Below, piece by piece: positions 12,956-25,914 of a stretch of 64,000 nucleotides of DNA; within the stretch, counting starts at the first letter, position 1; every line of letters starts with the position of its first letter. The translations under genes were made by a program, and so were the position numbers. The notes below the pieces were generated by a model. It did not search any database and was not told the origin of the DNA. It saw only the letters and a list, made by a program, of their open reading frames with translations. This DNA comes from Sepiola atlantica (Eukaryota > Mollusca > Cephalopoda > Sepiida > Sepiolidae): NCBI GenBank assembly GCA_963556195.1, contig OY744535.1, positions 96,661,853-96,725,852 of the forward strand, given 5' to 3'.

Positions 12956-12988
12956 TACAAGAAAAAAATAAAAGCTTTTCATACTGAC

Positions 12989-13276
12989 CTAAGTTTACAG
13001 AAAAGTTACGTTTGCCAATTGTATTTGTAACTATTAATTCATAATTCTTCGCCGATGTTTCCGTTATATCCAATGTTAAGGAACTGCAGTTTCCAGTAAA
13101 AGGAAATGGACCTTCTTCAGCAGGACAAGAAACAGATTGAATCAGAGAGATTTTCCCATATTCGCTGTGCCATTCGACGGCTTCAGCTTCAGGATGGCAA
13201 TAAAAACAAACTTTGATACTTTTTTCATGTCCGCTTATTGCTTGTTGGGTTTCGTCACCGCTGAATTGTGCTGAAA
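12989..13276 (-). CDS. Exon Ig-6: membrane-proximal Ig-like domain lacking the second core cysteine
   Basis: The exon encodes a 95-residue domain, phase 1-1, with acceptor TTTCCTATCAG|TT and donor CTTAG|GTCAGTATG. C23 or C26 (IKVCFYC) and W35 (AVEWH) mark strands B and C. The F strand reads KNYELIVTNTIGK (76-88), which fits the YxCxVxNxxG consensus except that L80 replaces the cysteine. C50 and C63 may pair with the upstream cysteines instead. It is the last domain before the membrane exon. The nucleotides encoding NYELIVTNTIG match the 37-bp minisatellite unit in the next intron, and the tail plus donor recurs near 5.98 kb. Confidence 0.8.
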
Positions 13277-14060
13277 CTGATAGGAAAATATTAGTGATTT
13301 CAAATATTTTACAATACAGAAAAAAATGAAGTCATTCATTTTTAAAACTATAAACAAATAAATCTGAGTGTGTTTGCAATATGCTAATCTCAAAGGAATA
13401 AAGAAAAAGGTTAATATAAAATGCATGTACAATAGTGCACATGTGGGGGGAAGGAGACAGGAAGTCATTCTTTGATCAAGCAAAAGTCATCTAACTCCCA
13501 TACTTAAATCATGAGGTTTCAGACTGAACTGTCATAGGAGGGGTAAAGAAAACAATAGTGTGTATAAGGGGGAAGGAGACAGGAAGTCATTTTTTGATCA
13601 AGCAAAAGTCATCTAACTCCCATACTTAAGTCATGAGGTTTCAGACTGAACTGTCATAGGAGGGAAAAGGAAAACAAGACAAGACGGGGATAGGAAGAGG
13701 AAGAGAGAAAAACTGGAAAATTATTCTGTGACAAAGAGGAGAACAATTCAGAACAAAGAAAATTAAGAAAGAAGTAAATATAAAATACATGTAAAATAGT
13801 GCGCATGTCTGGGGAAGTAGACTGGAAGTCATTCTTTGATGAAACAAAAGTCATCTAACTCTCATATCTCCTTTTATTATGTTAGGGAAAATGAAAACAA
13901 GACATTGACAAGATTGAGAAAGGAAGCATGAAAAGAAGAGATGAGAAAAAAGTGAAAGAGAAACAGAGGAGCAAAATATAAGGAGGTAAGGCTCTAGCGA
14001 TTTGGCAGAAATCGGTTTCTTCTTTAAAAAAAAAACCCAGAAAATTCCCGTCCATGACGA
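13277..14060. repeat. Intron sequence with a ~122-bp tandem duplication
   Basis: A block with AAGGAGACAGGAAGTCAT, GTCATCTAACTCCCATACTT and GGTTTCAGACTGAACTGTCA occurs at about 13445-13545 and again 122 bp later. A shorter third copy lies at about 13806-13866. The rest is purine-rich unassigned intron. Confidence 0.7.
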
Positions 14061-17000
14061 TTTCAAGCAGAAATCCTATTTTTTCTTGATAAAAAAATAG
14101 AATTCCACTATAAAAATAGAATTCCACTAAAAAAAATAGAATTCTACTAAAAAATAGAATTCCACTAAAAAAATAGAATTCCACTAAAAAAAAGATTAAA
14201 TTCACCTCTAAAAATCGAATTCCACTAAAAAAATAGAATTACACTAAAAAAATAGAATTCAACTAAAAAAATAGAATTCCACTAAAAAAATAGAATTCCA
14301 CTGAAAAAAAATAGAATTCCACTAAAAAAATAGAATTCCACTAAGAAAAAAGAATTCTACTAAAAAAATAGAATTCCACTATAAAAAATAGCATGCTACT
14401 AGAAAAAATAGAATTCCACTAAAAAATAGAATTCCACTACAAAAAAAAATAGAATTCCACTAAAAAAATAGAATTCCACGAAAAAAATAGAATTCTACTA
14501 AAAAAATAGACTTCCACTAAAAAACAGATTGAATTCTACTAAGAAATAGAATTCAACTAAAAAATCGAATAGAACTAAAATAAAATAGAATTCCACTAAA
14601 AAAAAATAGAATTCCACTAAAAAAATAGAATTTCACTAAAAAAAAATGGAATTCTACTAAAACAAATGGAATTCTACTAAAAAAATAGAATCTCACTAAA
14701 AAATAGAATTCCACTAAAAAAATAGAATTCCACTAAGAAAATAGAATTTCACTAAAAAAATAGAATTCCACTAAAAGAAAATAGAATTCCACTAAAAATA
14801 AAAAGAATTCTACTAAAGATATACAATTCAACTAAAAAAAAAAAGAATTCCACTAAAAAAATCGAATTCCACTAAAAAAATAGAATTCATATACAAAAAT
14901 AGAATTCCACTAAAAAAATAGAATTCCACTAAAAAAAATTAGAATTCCACTAATAAAAAATAAAATTCCACTATAATAAATAAAATTCCACTATAAAAAA
15001 TAGAATTCCACTAAAAAAATAGAATTCCACTAAGAAAATAGAATTCCACTAAAAAGAAAAAGAATTCTACTAAAAAAATAGAATTCCACTAAAAAGAAAA
15101 AGAATTCCACTAAAAAAATAGAATTCCACTAAAAAAATCGAATTCTACTAAAAACAAATAAAATTCCACTAAAAAAAATAGAATTACACTAAGAAAAAAG
15201 TGAATACCACTAAAAAATAAGAATTCCACTGAAAAAAAAAAAAAATTCTACTAGAATTCTACTAAAAAATAGAATTCCACTAAAAACAAATAGAATTCCA
15301 CTAAAAAAAATAGAATTCGACTAAAAAAATAGAATTCCACAAAAAACGGAGAACTCATTTCCGAGGAAGGAAAACATTGAATGCACGAAAGAATTAATCC
15401 GTTTTCTTTTAGTTTATTTACCAAAACAAATTCCCGAACATGACGATTTCAAGCAGAAATCTTATTTTTTCTTGATAAAAAAATAGAATTCCACTATAAA
15501 ATAGAATTCTACTAAAAAAATAGAATTCCACTAAAAAATAGAATTCCACTAAAAAAAATTGAATTCCACTAAAAAAATCGAATTCTACTAAAAAAAAATC
15601 GAATTCCACTAAAAAAATAGAATTACACTAAAAAATATAGAATTCCACTAAAAAATATAATTCCACTGAAAAAAAATAAAATTCCACTAAAAAAAAAGAA
15701 TTCTACTAAGAAATAGAATTCCACTAAAAAAATAGAAAAGCACTAAAATAAAATAGAATTCAACTAAAAAAAAATAGAATTCCACTAAAAAAAATAGAAT
15801 TCATATACAAAAATGGAATTCTACTAAAATATAGAATTCCACTAAAAAAAAGTTCCACTGAAAAAATAGAATTTCACTCAAAAAAATCGAATTCCACTAA
15901 AAGAAAATAGAATTCCACTAAAAAGAAAAAGAATTCTACTAAAAATATACAATTCAACTAAAAAGAAAAAGAATTCCACTAAAAAAAACGAATTTCACTA
16001 AAAAAAATAGAATTCATATACAAAAATAGAATTCCACTAAAAAATAGAATTCCACTAAAATAAATTAGAATTCCCCTAATAAAAAATAAAATTCCACTAT
16101 AATAAATAAAATTCCACTATAAAAAATAGAATTCCACTAAGAAAATAGAATTCCACTAAAAAGAAAAAGAATTCCACTAAAAAAATAGAATTCCATTAAA
16201 AAAATAGAATTCCACTAAAAAAAATGGAATTCTACTAAAAAAAAGAAGAATTCCACTAATAAAAAATAAAATTCCACTATAAAAATAGAATTCCCCTAAC
16301 AAAATAGAATTCTACTAAAAAAATAGAATTCCACTAAAAACAAATAAAATTCCACTAAAAAAAAAAATTCTACTAAAAAAAATAGAATTCCACTAAAAAA
16401 ATCGAATTCCACTGAAAAAAAATAAAATTCCACTAAAAAAATATAATTCTACTAAAAAAAATAGAATTCCACTAAAAACAAATAGAATTCCACTAAAAAA
16501 ATAGAATTCGACTAAAAAAAATAGAATTCCACAAAAAACGGAGAACTCATTTCCGAGGAAGGAAAACATTGAATGCACGAAAGAATTAATCCGTTTTCTA
16601 TTAGTTTATTTACCAAAACAAATTGCCGAGCATGAAGATTTCAAGCAGAAATCTTATTTTTTCTTGATAAAAAAATCGAATTCCACTAAAAAAAATAGAA
16701 TTCTACTAAAAAAATCGAATTCCACTAAAAAATAGAATTCCACTAAAAAAAATTGAATTCCACTAAAAAAATCGTATTCTACTAAAAAAAATCGAATTCC
16801 ACTAAAAAAATAGAATTACACTAAAAAAAAGTGAATTCCGCTAAAAAAATAGAATTCCACTGAAAAAAAATCAAATTCCACTAAAAAAAATCGAATTCCA
16901 CTAAGAAATAGAATTCCACTACAAAAATAGAATTCCACAAAAAAATAGAATTTCACTAAAAAAATCGAATTCCACTAAAAGAAAATAGAATTCCACTAAA

Positions 17001-18912
17001 AAGAAAAAGAATTCTACTAAAAATATACAATTCAACTAAAAAGAAAAAGAATTCCACTAAAAAAATCGAATTCCACTAAAAAAAAATAGAATTCATATAC
17101 AAAAATAGAATTCCACTAAAAAAAAAGAATTCCACTAAAAGAAATTAGAATTCCACTAATAAAAAATAAAATTCCACTATAATAAATGAAATTTTACTAT
17201 AAAAAATAGAATTCCACTAAAAAAATAGAATTCTACTAAAAAAATAGAATTCCACTAAGAAAATAGAATTCTACTAAAAAGAAAAAGAATTCTACTAAAA
17301 AAAGTAGAATACCACTAAAAAGAAAAAGAGTTCCCCTTAAAAAAATAGAATTCTACTAAAAAATAGAATTCCATTAAAAAAATAGAATTCTACTAAAAAA
17401 AATAAAATTCCACTAAAAAAATAGAATTCCACTAAAAACAAATAGAATTCCACTAAAAAAAATAGAATTCGACTAAAAAAATTGAATTCCACAAAAAACG
17501 GAGAACTCATTTCCGATGAACGAAAAAAATTGAATGCACGAAATAATTAATCCGTTTTCTTTTAGTTTATTTACCAAAACAAATTCCCGAACATGACGAT
17601 TTCAAGCAGAAATCTAATTTTTTCTTGATAAAAAAATAGAATTATACTAAAAAAATAGAATTCTACTAAAAAAATAGAATTCCACTAAAAAAATCGAATT
17701 CTACTAAAAAAAATCGAATTCCACTAAAAAAATAGAATTACACTAAAAAAAATAAAATTCCACTATAATAAATAAAATTCCACTATAACAATAGAATTCT
17801 ACTAAAAAAAATAGAATTCTACTAAAAAAATAGAATTCCACTAAGAAAATAGTATTCCACTAAAAATAAAAAAGAATTCTACTAAAAAAAAGTAGAATAC
17901 TACTAAAAAGAAAAAGTGTTCCACTAAAAAAATAGAATTCCATTAAAAAAATAGAATTTCTACTAAAAAAATAGAATTCTACTAAAAAAAATAGAATTCC
18001 ACTAATAAAAATTAAAATTCCACTAAAAAAAATAGAATTCCACTAAAAAAATAGAATTCTACTAAAAAAATAGAATTCTACTAAAAAAATAGAATTCTAC
18101 TAAAAAAATAAAATTCCACTAAAAACAAATAGAATTCCACTAAAAAAAATAGCATTCCACAAAAAACGGAGAACTCATTTCCGAGGAAGGAAAACATTGA
18201 ATGCACGAAAGAATAAATCCGTTTTCTTTTAGTTTATTTACCAAAACAAATTCCCGAACATGACGATTTCAAGCAGAAATCTTATTTTTTCTTGATAAAA
18301 AAATAGAATTATACTAAAAAAAATAGAATTCTACTAAAAAAATAGAATTCCACTAAAAAAATCGAATTCTACTAAAAAAAATCGAATTCCACTAAAAAAA
18401 TAGAATTACACTAAAAAAATAAAATTCCACTATAATAAATAAAATACCACTATAAAAATAGAATTCTACTAAAAAAAATAGAATTCTACTAAAAAAATAG
18501 AATTCCACTAAGAAAATAGAATTCCACTAAAAAGAAAAAGAATTCTACTAAAAAAAATAGAATACCACTAAAAAGAAAAAGAGTTCCACTAAAAAAATAG
18601 AATTCCATTAAAAAAATAGAATTTCTACTAAAAAAATAGAATTCTACTAAAAAAAATAGAATTCCACTAATAAAAAATAAAATTCAACTAAAAAAAATAG
18701 AATTCCACTAAAAAATAGAATTCCACTAAAAAAATAGAATTCTACTAAAAAAATAGAATTCCACTAAAAAAATAGAATTCTACTAAAAAAAATAGAATTC
18801 CACTAAAAAAATAGAATTCCACTAAAAACGGAGAACTCATTTCCGAGGAAGGAAAACATTGAATCCACGAAAGAATTAATCCGTTTTCTTTTAGTTTATT
18901 TACCAAAACAAA
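14061..18912. repeat. GAATTC minisatellite with higher-order repeats
   Basis: There are about 230 units of roughly 18-20 bp of the type AGAATTCCACTAAAAAAAT. A ~140-bp spacer block contains CGGAGAACTCATTTCCGAGG, ATTAATCCGTTTTCT and TTTCAAGCAGAAATC. It recurs at about 15338, 16530, 17490, 18158 and (partial) 18825, and a related half starts the array at about 14040. The last two intervals are nearly equal (668 and 667 bp), so the array expanded as long segments as well as single units. Confidence 0.9.
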
Positions 18913-19088
18913 TAATTATTGGCGTCACATGTTATGTGACCATAAGCATTGCAAAAATGGTTGATAACTGAAGGAGTAGGTTCCGTACAACCAGACCCCC
19001 ATGAGAAATTGACATGTAATTAGTCGAATTGTTCGATTGAGTACTCTAATAGGAATAACGTTTCAGAATCTTAATGTATTTCGATAAC

Positions 19089-19092
<4 letters not shown>
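18913..19092. other. Unassigned spacer between GAATTC array and LINE tail
   Basis: No feature recognised. Confidence 0.4.

Positions 19093-19132
<40 letters not shown>
19093..19132. repeat. (ATC)n microsatellite, 3' tail of the LINE
   Basis: A trinucleotide run (GAT on the minus strand) abuts the LINE 3' end and likely is its replication tail. Confidence 0.75.
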
Positions 19133-19133
<1 letters not shown>

Positions 19134-19960
19134 GTTTAACGTTTTATATGCTGGCATGTGTTAGACTGCTTTTACAAATTGACTTCCAAACTAACCTATC
19201 TCTGGCCAAGTCATGATTTATCCCTCTTTCTCTCAAGTCCATCCTTATCTTTCCGCCCATGTTTTCTTTTGCCCTGGGAACTGAATCTGCTATATTCACT
19301 GTTCTTTATCTACTAACCCAAGAACTCTCATCTATTCTTTCAACGTGGCCATCAAAGTCTACTCTTCTGCACACATCTCCCAATACTGTCCAGATGTGTA
19401 TCTTCCTCTGAGGTCATCAGCACTAAACCTATCTCTAATACTCAGATTACACACTCATCGTATCATTCGCATATCATTTATCTCCATGCAACGCATGTCT
19501 TCAACCCTCACTGGCCAACTGCGTTAATATGCCTGATATACGTTTCCCTTGGTCGACAGTGGTAACGCTCTGCTGGTTAGTAATAGCAGAAGATCCCTGA
19601 ACTTACTACACCCACTCCTAACTCTTGCAATCACACTAGCACTTGCTCCACCCTGTGCTCCACTTGTATCACCAAGGTAACAAAACTACTTGACACCCTC
19701 AGTAGCTTCACCATCCAGATCTACTTTCTCCACATCTGAGTTCTCATCCATCTCCATTGTCTTACACTTCTTGCACATAAACTGGTTATCCTCTCTCAAC
19801 CCACCAGTACTTGCACTGCACTTCTTATGTATTTCTAATGCATTTCTTATGCAATTCTAATGCACTTCTAATGCATTTCTTATTATGCACTTCTAATGCA
19901 CTTCTTATGCACTTCTCATGTACCTAACTCTTACAAGTAGCATAAAATATTAAATTGCAT
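19133..19960 (-). mobile_element. LINE 3' fragment (CR1/L2-like), decayed
   Basis: The minus strand, read in several frames, gives pieces of the carboxyl region of a non-LTR retrotransposon. These are a zinc-ribbon-like part (GGLREDNQFMCKKCKTME), FCYLGD, ASASVIARVRSGCSKF, LLTSRALPLSTKGNVYQA, MRMIR and DDLRGRY, with a final HVERIDESSW-like stretch. The order matches the RT C-terminus of LINEs recalled from other animals. Stops and frameshifts make it inactive. The element ends in the (GAT)n tail. At its far end, small TTCTAATGCACTTCTTATGC repeats occur at 19825-19925. Confidence 0.65.
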
Positions 19961-20104
19961 CTGACTCCCTTTCCACAAACTGAGCAGGGGGACTTTCTTC
20001 TTTTCGGAAACATATTATATGAATATTAAATATTCGTATTTGCAAGATTAGCAACGCGTGGGCAGAGAATTTATAAAAAGTCTTTGCGCATGCGTGAAGT
20101 TATC
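19961..20104. other. Unassigned sequence
   Basis: No feature recognised between the LINE and the purine tract. Confidence 0.4.
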
Positions 20105-20237
20105 GAGACAGAGAGAGAAAGAGAAAGAGAGAGAGAGAAAGTGAGAGAGAAAGAGTGAGAGAGAAAGAGAGAGAGAGAAAGAGAGAGAAAAAGATAGAGA
20201 GATAGAAAGAGAGAGAGAGAGAGAAAAAAGAGATAGA

Positions 20238-20269
<32 letters not shown>

Positions 20270-20306
20270 TAGTGAAAAAGAGAAAAAAAGAGAGAAAGAG
20301 AGAGAG

Positions 20307-20339
<33 letters not shown>

Positions 20340-20595
20340 GAGAAAGAGTAAGAGAAAGAGAAAGAGAGAGAAAGAGTAAGAGAAAGAGAGAAAGAGACAG
20401 AGAGAGAAAGATAAAGAGAGAGAGAAAGAGAGAAAGAGAAAGAGTGAGAGAAAGAGAAAGAGAGAGAGAAAGAGAAAGAGAGAAAGAGAAAGAGAGAGAG
20501 AAAGAGAGAAAGAGAGAGAGAAAGAGAAAGAGAGATAAAGAGAAAGAGAGAGGGAGAGAAAGAGAAAGAGAAAGAGAGAGAGAGAGAGAAAGAGT
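20105..20595. repeat. GAGA/GAAA polypurine tract
   Basis: Almost pure A/G on the plus strand for about 490 bp, mixing GAGAGA and GAAAGA. In the gene's sense strand it is an uninterrupted CT tract in the intron 3' of Ig-5. The Ser/Leu-only minus-strand frames are artefacts. Confidence 0.92.
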
Positions 20596-20890
20596 TTGAT
20601 AGGCATGCACCTCTTTCCCTTTTTCTTTATTAATACTATTATTTCGTTCGGTATATCTTTCTTTATAGCAAGAAACAAAAAGATTGCAACTACAATAAAA
20701 TATTTAATAAATGCTAGAAATTTATTCAGTTTACATTTTTAAACTTTACTATTTTCATTTTCTAAATTATCTGAACTTTTTCCTCATCAAATTAAGGACG
20801 AGTTCATTTGCTTAAAATGGTTTCAGCTTTCAATTTTCAACTAAAAATACACTTGGTCTGACGATTGCAACTACAAAAATAGATACGTAC
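20596..20890. other. Intron immediately downstream of exon Ig-5
   Basis: AT-rich unique sequence; no repeat or exon recognised. Confidence 0.4.
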
Positions 20891-21145
20891 CGTCAACTTT
20901 AACTTCGACAGATTTCTCTGAATATCTTTTCTTTGTTTTTGTGGGAACACCATTGCTCGCTCGACATATCCACTCTCCTGAATCTTGGTAAGTCAAATTT
21001 TGAAAAACCATTTTGTTTCCATAAAATCTTCTCTTTTCTATATTTCCCCATTTCTGTACCAATTCATACGTAATATTCGCAGGACAGGCATTAGCTGAAC
21101 AACGGATTTCATGATTTTCATAAGAAATTGTAATTTCAGGGGCAT
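20891..21145 (-). CDS. Exon Ig-5: Ig-like domain with canonical DSGEWIC motif
   Basis: The exon encodes an 84-residue Ig domain, the clearest of the set. The acceptor is GTTTTTCAG|AT and the donor GACG|GTACGTAT, phase 1-1. The core residues are C15, W32 (LVQKWG) and C60 within YQDSGEWICRASNG (52-65), the textbook D-x-G-x-Y-x-C F-strand motif with W in place of Y. An additional C20 follows the first cysteine closely. The sequons NIT (23) and NLT (49) are likely N-glycosylation sites. The domain most resembles I-set/C2 domains of adhesion receptors. Its acceptor-side intron holds the 31-bp and 48-bp AT-rich arrays. Confidence 0.85.
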
Positions 21146-21490
21146 CTGAAAAACGAAAATAACATTTGGATCAAAACAGAATTTTTAAAAATATATGATT
21201 GCACATGGAGGTTGTACATTCTCGGTGGTATTCCAGAAAATTTAAATACAGAGAATTTTTGATTTTTAAAATATTTGTTGTACATTTTCTTCATTTTGTA
21301 ATTTAATATTTCGACTTTTAAAAATAAAACGAAATTATTTGCAAACGAAAATGAAGTTAAATAGTAAAGTTTTTAAAATAATGACATTTAAACGTTTACA
21401 AATTTAATAAAATATTGTAACTAAAGTCGTTGAATTTTATTTTATAAATATCAGTTTCTGTTCAAATGTTAAAATAAAATCATTTTAAGA
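21146..21490. other. Intron upstream of exon Ig-5
   Basis: AT-rich unique sequence between the acceptor and the 31-bp array. Confidence 0.4.
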
Positions 21491-21499
21491 AATATTAAA

Positions 21500-22465
21500 T
21501 AAATGCAAAAAATGTGTTCAGCTTTCATTTTACAAATTTAATATGTGTTCAGTTTTCATTTTAACATATTTCTTATGTGTTCAGCTTTCATTTTACTAAT
21601 TTATTATGTGTTCAGCTTTTATCCCTTAACTTTATTATGTGTTCAACTTTCATTTTACAAATTTATTATGTGTTCATAGTTCATTTTACAAATGTATTAT
21701 ATGTCGAGGTTTCATTTTAACAAATGTATTATGTGTTCAGCTTTCATTTTACAAATTTATTATGTGTTCAGCTTTCATTTTACAAATTTATTATGTGTTC
21801 AGCTTTCATTTTTGTAGTTTATTTTGTGTTCAGCTTTCATTCATCAACTTTATTATGTGTTCAGCTTTTATCCATTAACTTTATTATGTGTTCTGCTTTC
21901 ATTTTACAAATGTATTATGTGTTCATAGTTCATTTTACAAATTTATTATATGTCAAGCTTTCATTTTAACAAATGTATTATGTGTTCAGCTTTCATTTTA
22001 CAAATTTATTATGTGTTCAGCTTTCATTTTTGTAATTTATTTTGTGTCTAGCTTTCATTCATTAACTTTATTATGTGTTCAGCTTTCATTTTGCAAATTT
22101 ATTATGTGTTCAGCTTGAATATTTGTAATTTATTTTGTGTTCAGCTTTCATTAATAAACATTATTATGTGTTCAGCTTTCATTTTACAAATTTATTATGT
22201 GTTCAGCTTTCATTTTACAAATTTATTATGTGTTCTGCTTTAATTTTAACAAATGTATTATGTGTTCAGCTTTCATCTTACAAATTTATTATGTGTTCAG
22301 CTTTCATTTTACAAATTTATTATGTGTTCAGCTTTAATTTTACAAATATATTATGGGTTCAGCTTACATTCATTAACTTTATTATGTGTTCAGTTTTTTA
22401 TTAAAACAAATTTATAATGTGTTCAGCTTTGATTTTAAAAATTTATTATGTGTTTAGCTTTCATT
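21500..22465. repeat. 31-bp minisatellite
   Basis: About 30 units of the type TTATTATGTGTTCAGCTTTC followed by ATTTTACAAAT. The plus-strand ORFs are 31-residue repeats created by the period and have no start or splice support. Confidence 0.9.
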
Positions 22466-25360
22466 TTAATTTTTATTCATAAAATTATCATAAAATTATA
22501 ATTACTGTTGTTTTAATTTTTATTCATAAAATTATTATAAAATTATAATTAATATTGTTTTAATTTTTATTCATAAAATTATCATAAAATTATAATTAAT
22601 GCTGTTTGAATTTTTATTCATAAAATTATTATAAAATTATAATTACTGTTGTTTTAATTTTTATTCATGAAATTATTATAAAATTATAGTTACTGTTGTT
22701 TTAATTTTTATTCATAAAATTATTATAAAATAATTATTAATATTGGGTGAATTTTTATTCATAAAATTATTATAAAATTATAATTAATGTTGTTTTAATT
22801 TTTATTCATGAAATTATCATAAAATTATAATTAATATTGTTTTAATTTTTATTCATAAAATTATTGTAAAATTATAATTACTGTTGTTTTAATTTTTATT
22901 AATAAAATTATTATGAAATTATAATTAATGCTGTTTAAATTTTTATTCATAAAATTATCATAAAATTATAATTAATATTGTTTTAATTTTTATTCATAAA
23001 ATTATTATAAAATTATAATTAATGTTGTTTTAATTTTTATTCATAAAATTATTATAAAATTATAATTAATGCTGTTTTAATTTTTATTCATGAAATTATA
23101 ATAAAATTATAATTAATATTGTTTAAATTTTTATTCATAAAATTATAATTTATATTGTTTTAATTTTTATTCATGAAATTATCATAAAATTATAAGTAAT
23201 GCGGTTTAAATCTTTATTCATAAAATTATTATAAAATTATTATTAATGTTGTTTTCATTTTTATTCATGAAATTATTATAAAATTATTATTAATGTTGTT
23301 TTAATTTTTATTCATAAAATTATTATAAAATTATGATTAATTATGTTTTAATTTTTATTCATCAAATTATTATGAAATTATAATTAATATAGTTTTACTT
23401 TTTATTCATAAAACTATTTTAACATTATAATTAATGTTGTTTTCATTTTTATTCATAAAATTATTATACAATTATAATTAATGTTGTTTTAATTTTTATT
23501 TATAAAATTATTATAAATTTATAATTTATATAGCTTTACTTTTTATTCATAAAATTATTATAAAATTATAATTAATGCAGTTATAATTTTTATTCATAAA
23601 ATTATTATAAAATTATAATTAATGTAGTTTTACTTTTATTCATAAATTATTATAAAATTATAATTAATGTAGTTTTAATTTTTATTTATTAAATTATTAT
23701 AAAATCATAATTAATGTTGTTTTAATTTTTATTTATAAATTATTATAAAATTATAATTAATGCTGTTTTAATTTTTATTTATTAAATTATTATAAAATTA
23801 TAATTAATGTTGTTTTAATTTTTATTCATAAAATTATTATAAAATAATAATTAATATTGTCATAAAATCATCATGAAATTATAATTAATGTAGTTTTACT
23901 TTTTATTCATAAAATTATTATAAAATTATAATTAATATTGTTTAAATTTTTATTCATAAATTATTATAAAATAATAATTAATGCTGTTTTAATTTTTATT
24001 CATAAAATTATTATAAAATCATAAATAATATTGTTTTAATTATTATTGATGAAATTATTATAAAATTATAAATAATATTGTTTTTATTTTTATTCATAAA
24101 ATTATTATAAAATAATAATTAATGCTGTTTTAATTTTTATTCATAAAATTATGATAAAATCATAATTAATATTGTTTTAATTTATATTGATCAAATCATT
24201 ATAAAATTATAGTTAATATTGTTTCAATTTTTATTCATTAAATTATTATAAAATTATAATTAATGTTGTTTTAATTTTTATTCATGAAATTATTATAAAA
24301 TCATAAATAATATTGTTTTAATTTTTATTCATAAAATTATTATAAAATTATAATTAATGTTGTTTTAATTTTTATTCATGAAATTATTATGAAAATATAA
24401 TTAATATTGTTTTCATTTTTATTAATAAAATTATTATGAAAATATAATTAATGTAGCTTTACTTTTTATTCATGAAATTATTACGAAATTATAATAAATG
24501 TTGTTTTAATTTTTATTCATAAAATTATTATAAAATTATAATTAATGTTGTTTTAAGTTTTATTAATAAAATTATTATAAAATTATAATAAATGCTGTTT
24601 TAATTTTTATTCATAAAATTATTATAAAATTATAATTAATATTGTTTTTATTTTTATTCATAAAATTATTTTGAAATTATAATTAATGTAGTTTTACTTT
24701 TTATTCATAAATTATTATAAAATTATAATTAATATTGTTTTAATTTTTATTTATAAAATTATTATAAAATTATAATTAATGTTGTTTTACTTTTTATTCA
24801 TAAAATTATTATAAAATTATAATTAATATTGTTTTAATTTTTATTCATAAAATTATTATAAAATTATAATTAATGCTGGTTTAATTTTTATTCATAAAAT
24901 TATTATAAAATTATAATTAATGCTGTTTTAATTTTTATTCATAAAATTATTATAAAATTATAATTAATGCTGTTTTAATTTTTATTTATAAAATTATTAT
25001 AAAATTATAATGTATATTGTTTTAATTTTTATTCATAAAATTATTATAAAATTACAATTAATGTTGTTTTAATTTTTATTCATAAAATTATTATAAAATT
25101 ATAATTAATGCTGTTTTAATTTTTATTCATAAATTATTATAAAATCATAAATAATATTGTTTTAATTTATATTCATAAAATTATTATAAAATAATAATTA
25201 ATGTTGTTTTAATTTTTATTCATAAAATTATTATAAAATTATAATTAATATTGTTTTAATTTTTATTCATAAAATTATTATAAAATTATAATTAATATTG
25301 TTTTAATTTATATTGATCAAATCATTATAAAATTATAATTAATGTTGTTTTAATTATACT
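22466..25360. repeat. 48-bp AT-rich minisatellite
   Basis: About 60 units contain TAATTTTTATTCATAAAATT and ATTATAAAATTATAATTAAT followed by GTTGTTT. This is more than 90% A+T. TATA-rich units of this kind could matter for chromatin or replication, but no specific signal is visible. Confidence 0.9.
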
Positions 25361-25720
25361 TTATAAAAGTATCGGACGTAAAAAGCTTCAATAAGAATCT
25401 TTATATTAAATTAGGATTTGCTGAGAATTTTAAATTTGTTTTAATTTCTATTTATAAAATTATTGGACTTAATAATTTTGTAAATAGGTTTTTAATCGGT
25501 TTATAAAAGTATTGAATGTGAAAAACTTTCCAAACTCCTAATCTTTTAATTAAATAAGGAGTTGCTGAGAATTTTGAAGCCAGTTTAAATGACTTAAAAA
25601 ATTCTTTCAAATATCGAAAGCGTCACAAAGTAATTCATTATTTATTCAACTATTAACAAAAGATTCAAATTACTGACCTGTCTACAAAGAAACCGAAATT
25701 AATTGTGGTGGATTTAGTTT
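25361..25720. other. Intron sequence, unassigned
   Basis: AT-rich. TTTATAAAAGTAT-like words recur, suggesting a decayed edge of the array. Confidence 0.4.
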
Positions 25721-25850
25721 AATGTGTGCACGGTGACAAGCAAACAAACAAGCAAGATAACAACATCAGTTTTAGTAGTGACCCGTTGGGTCAGTATTTG
25801 GTGTATATATTATCAAGTGAGCTCACAGAATAGTGTCGGATTGTCATTAT
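25721..25850. repeat. Dispersed fragment with the GACCCGTTGGGTC palindrome
   Basis: It contains TGACCCGTTGGGTCAGTATT followed by a TATATAT word. The same string, with the same following TATATAT, is in every 118-bp unit at 37.4-40.1 kb (there on the minus strand). It may be the end of a dispersed element. Confidence 0.55.
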
Positions 25851-25914
25851 AGGTAGTGACTAATGTCCGGGGTTCAAAAAAACGAAACACATGTCTGTGG
25901 ATGACTATATGTGA

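Noticed and set aside
20071..20678. Two minus-strand frames of Ser/Leu/Phe
   Set aside because: Simple translation of a polypurine tract; two phases are open at once.
21639..22404. Plus-strand FHFTNLLCVQLS frames
   Set aside because: 31-bp array translation; frames overlap one another.
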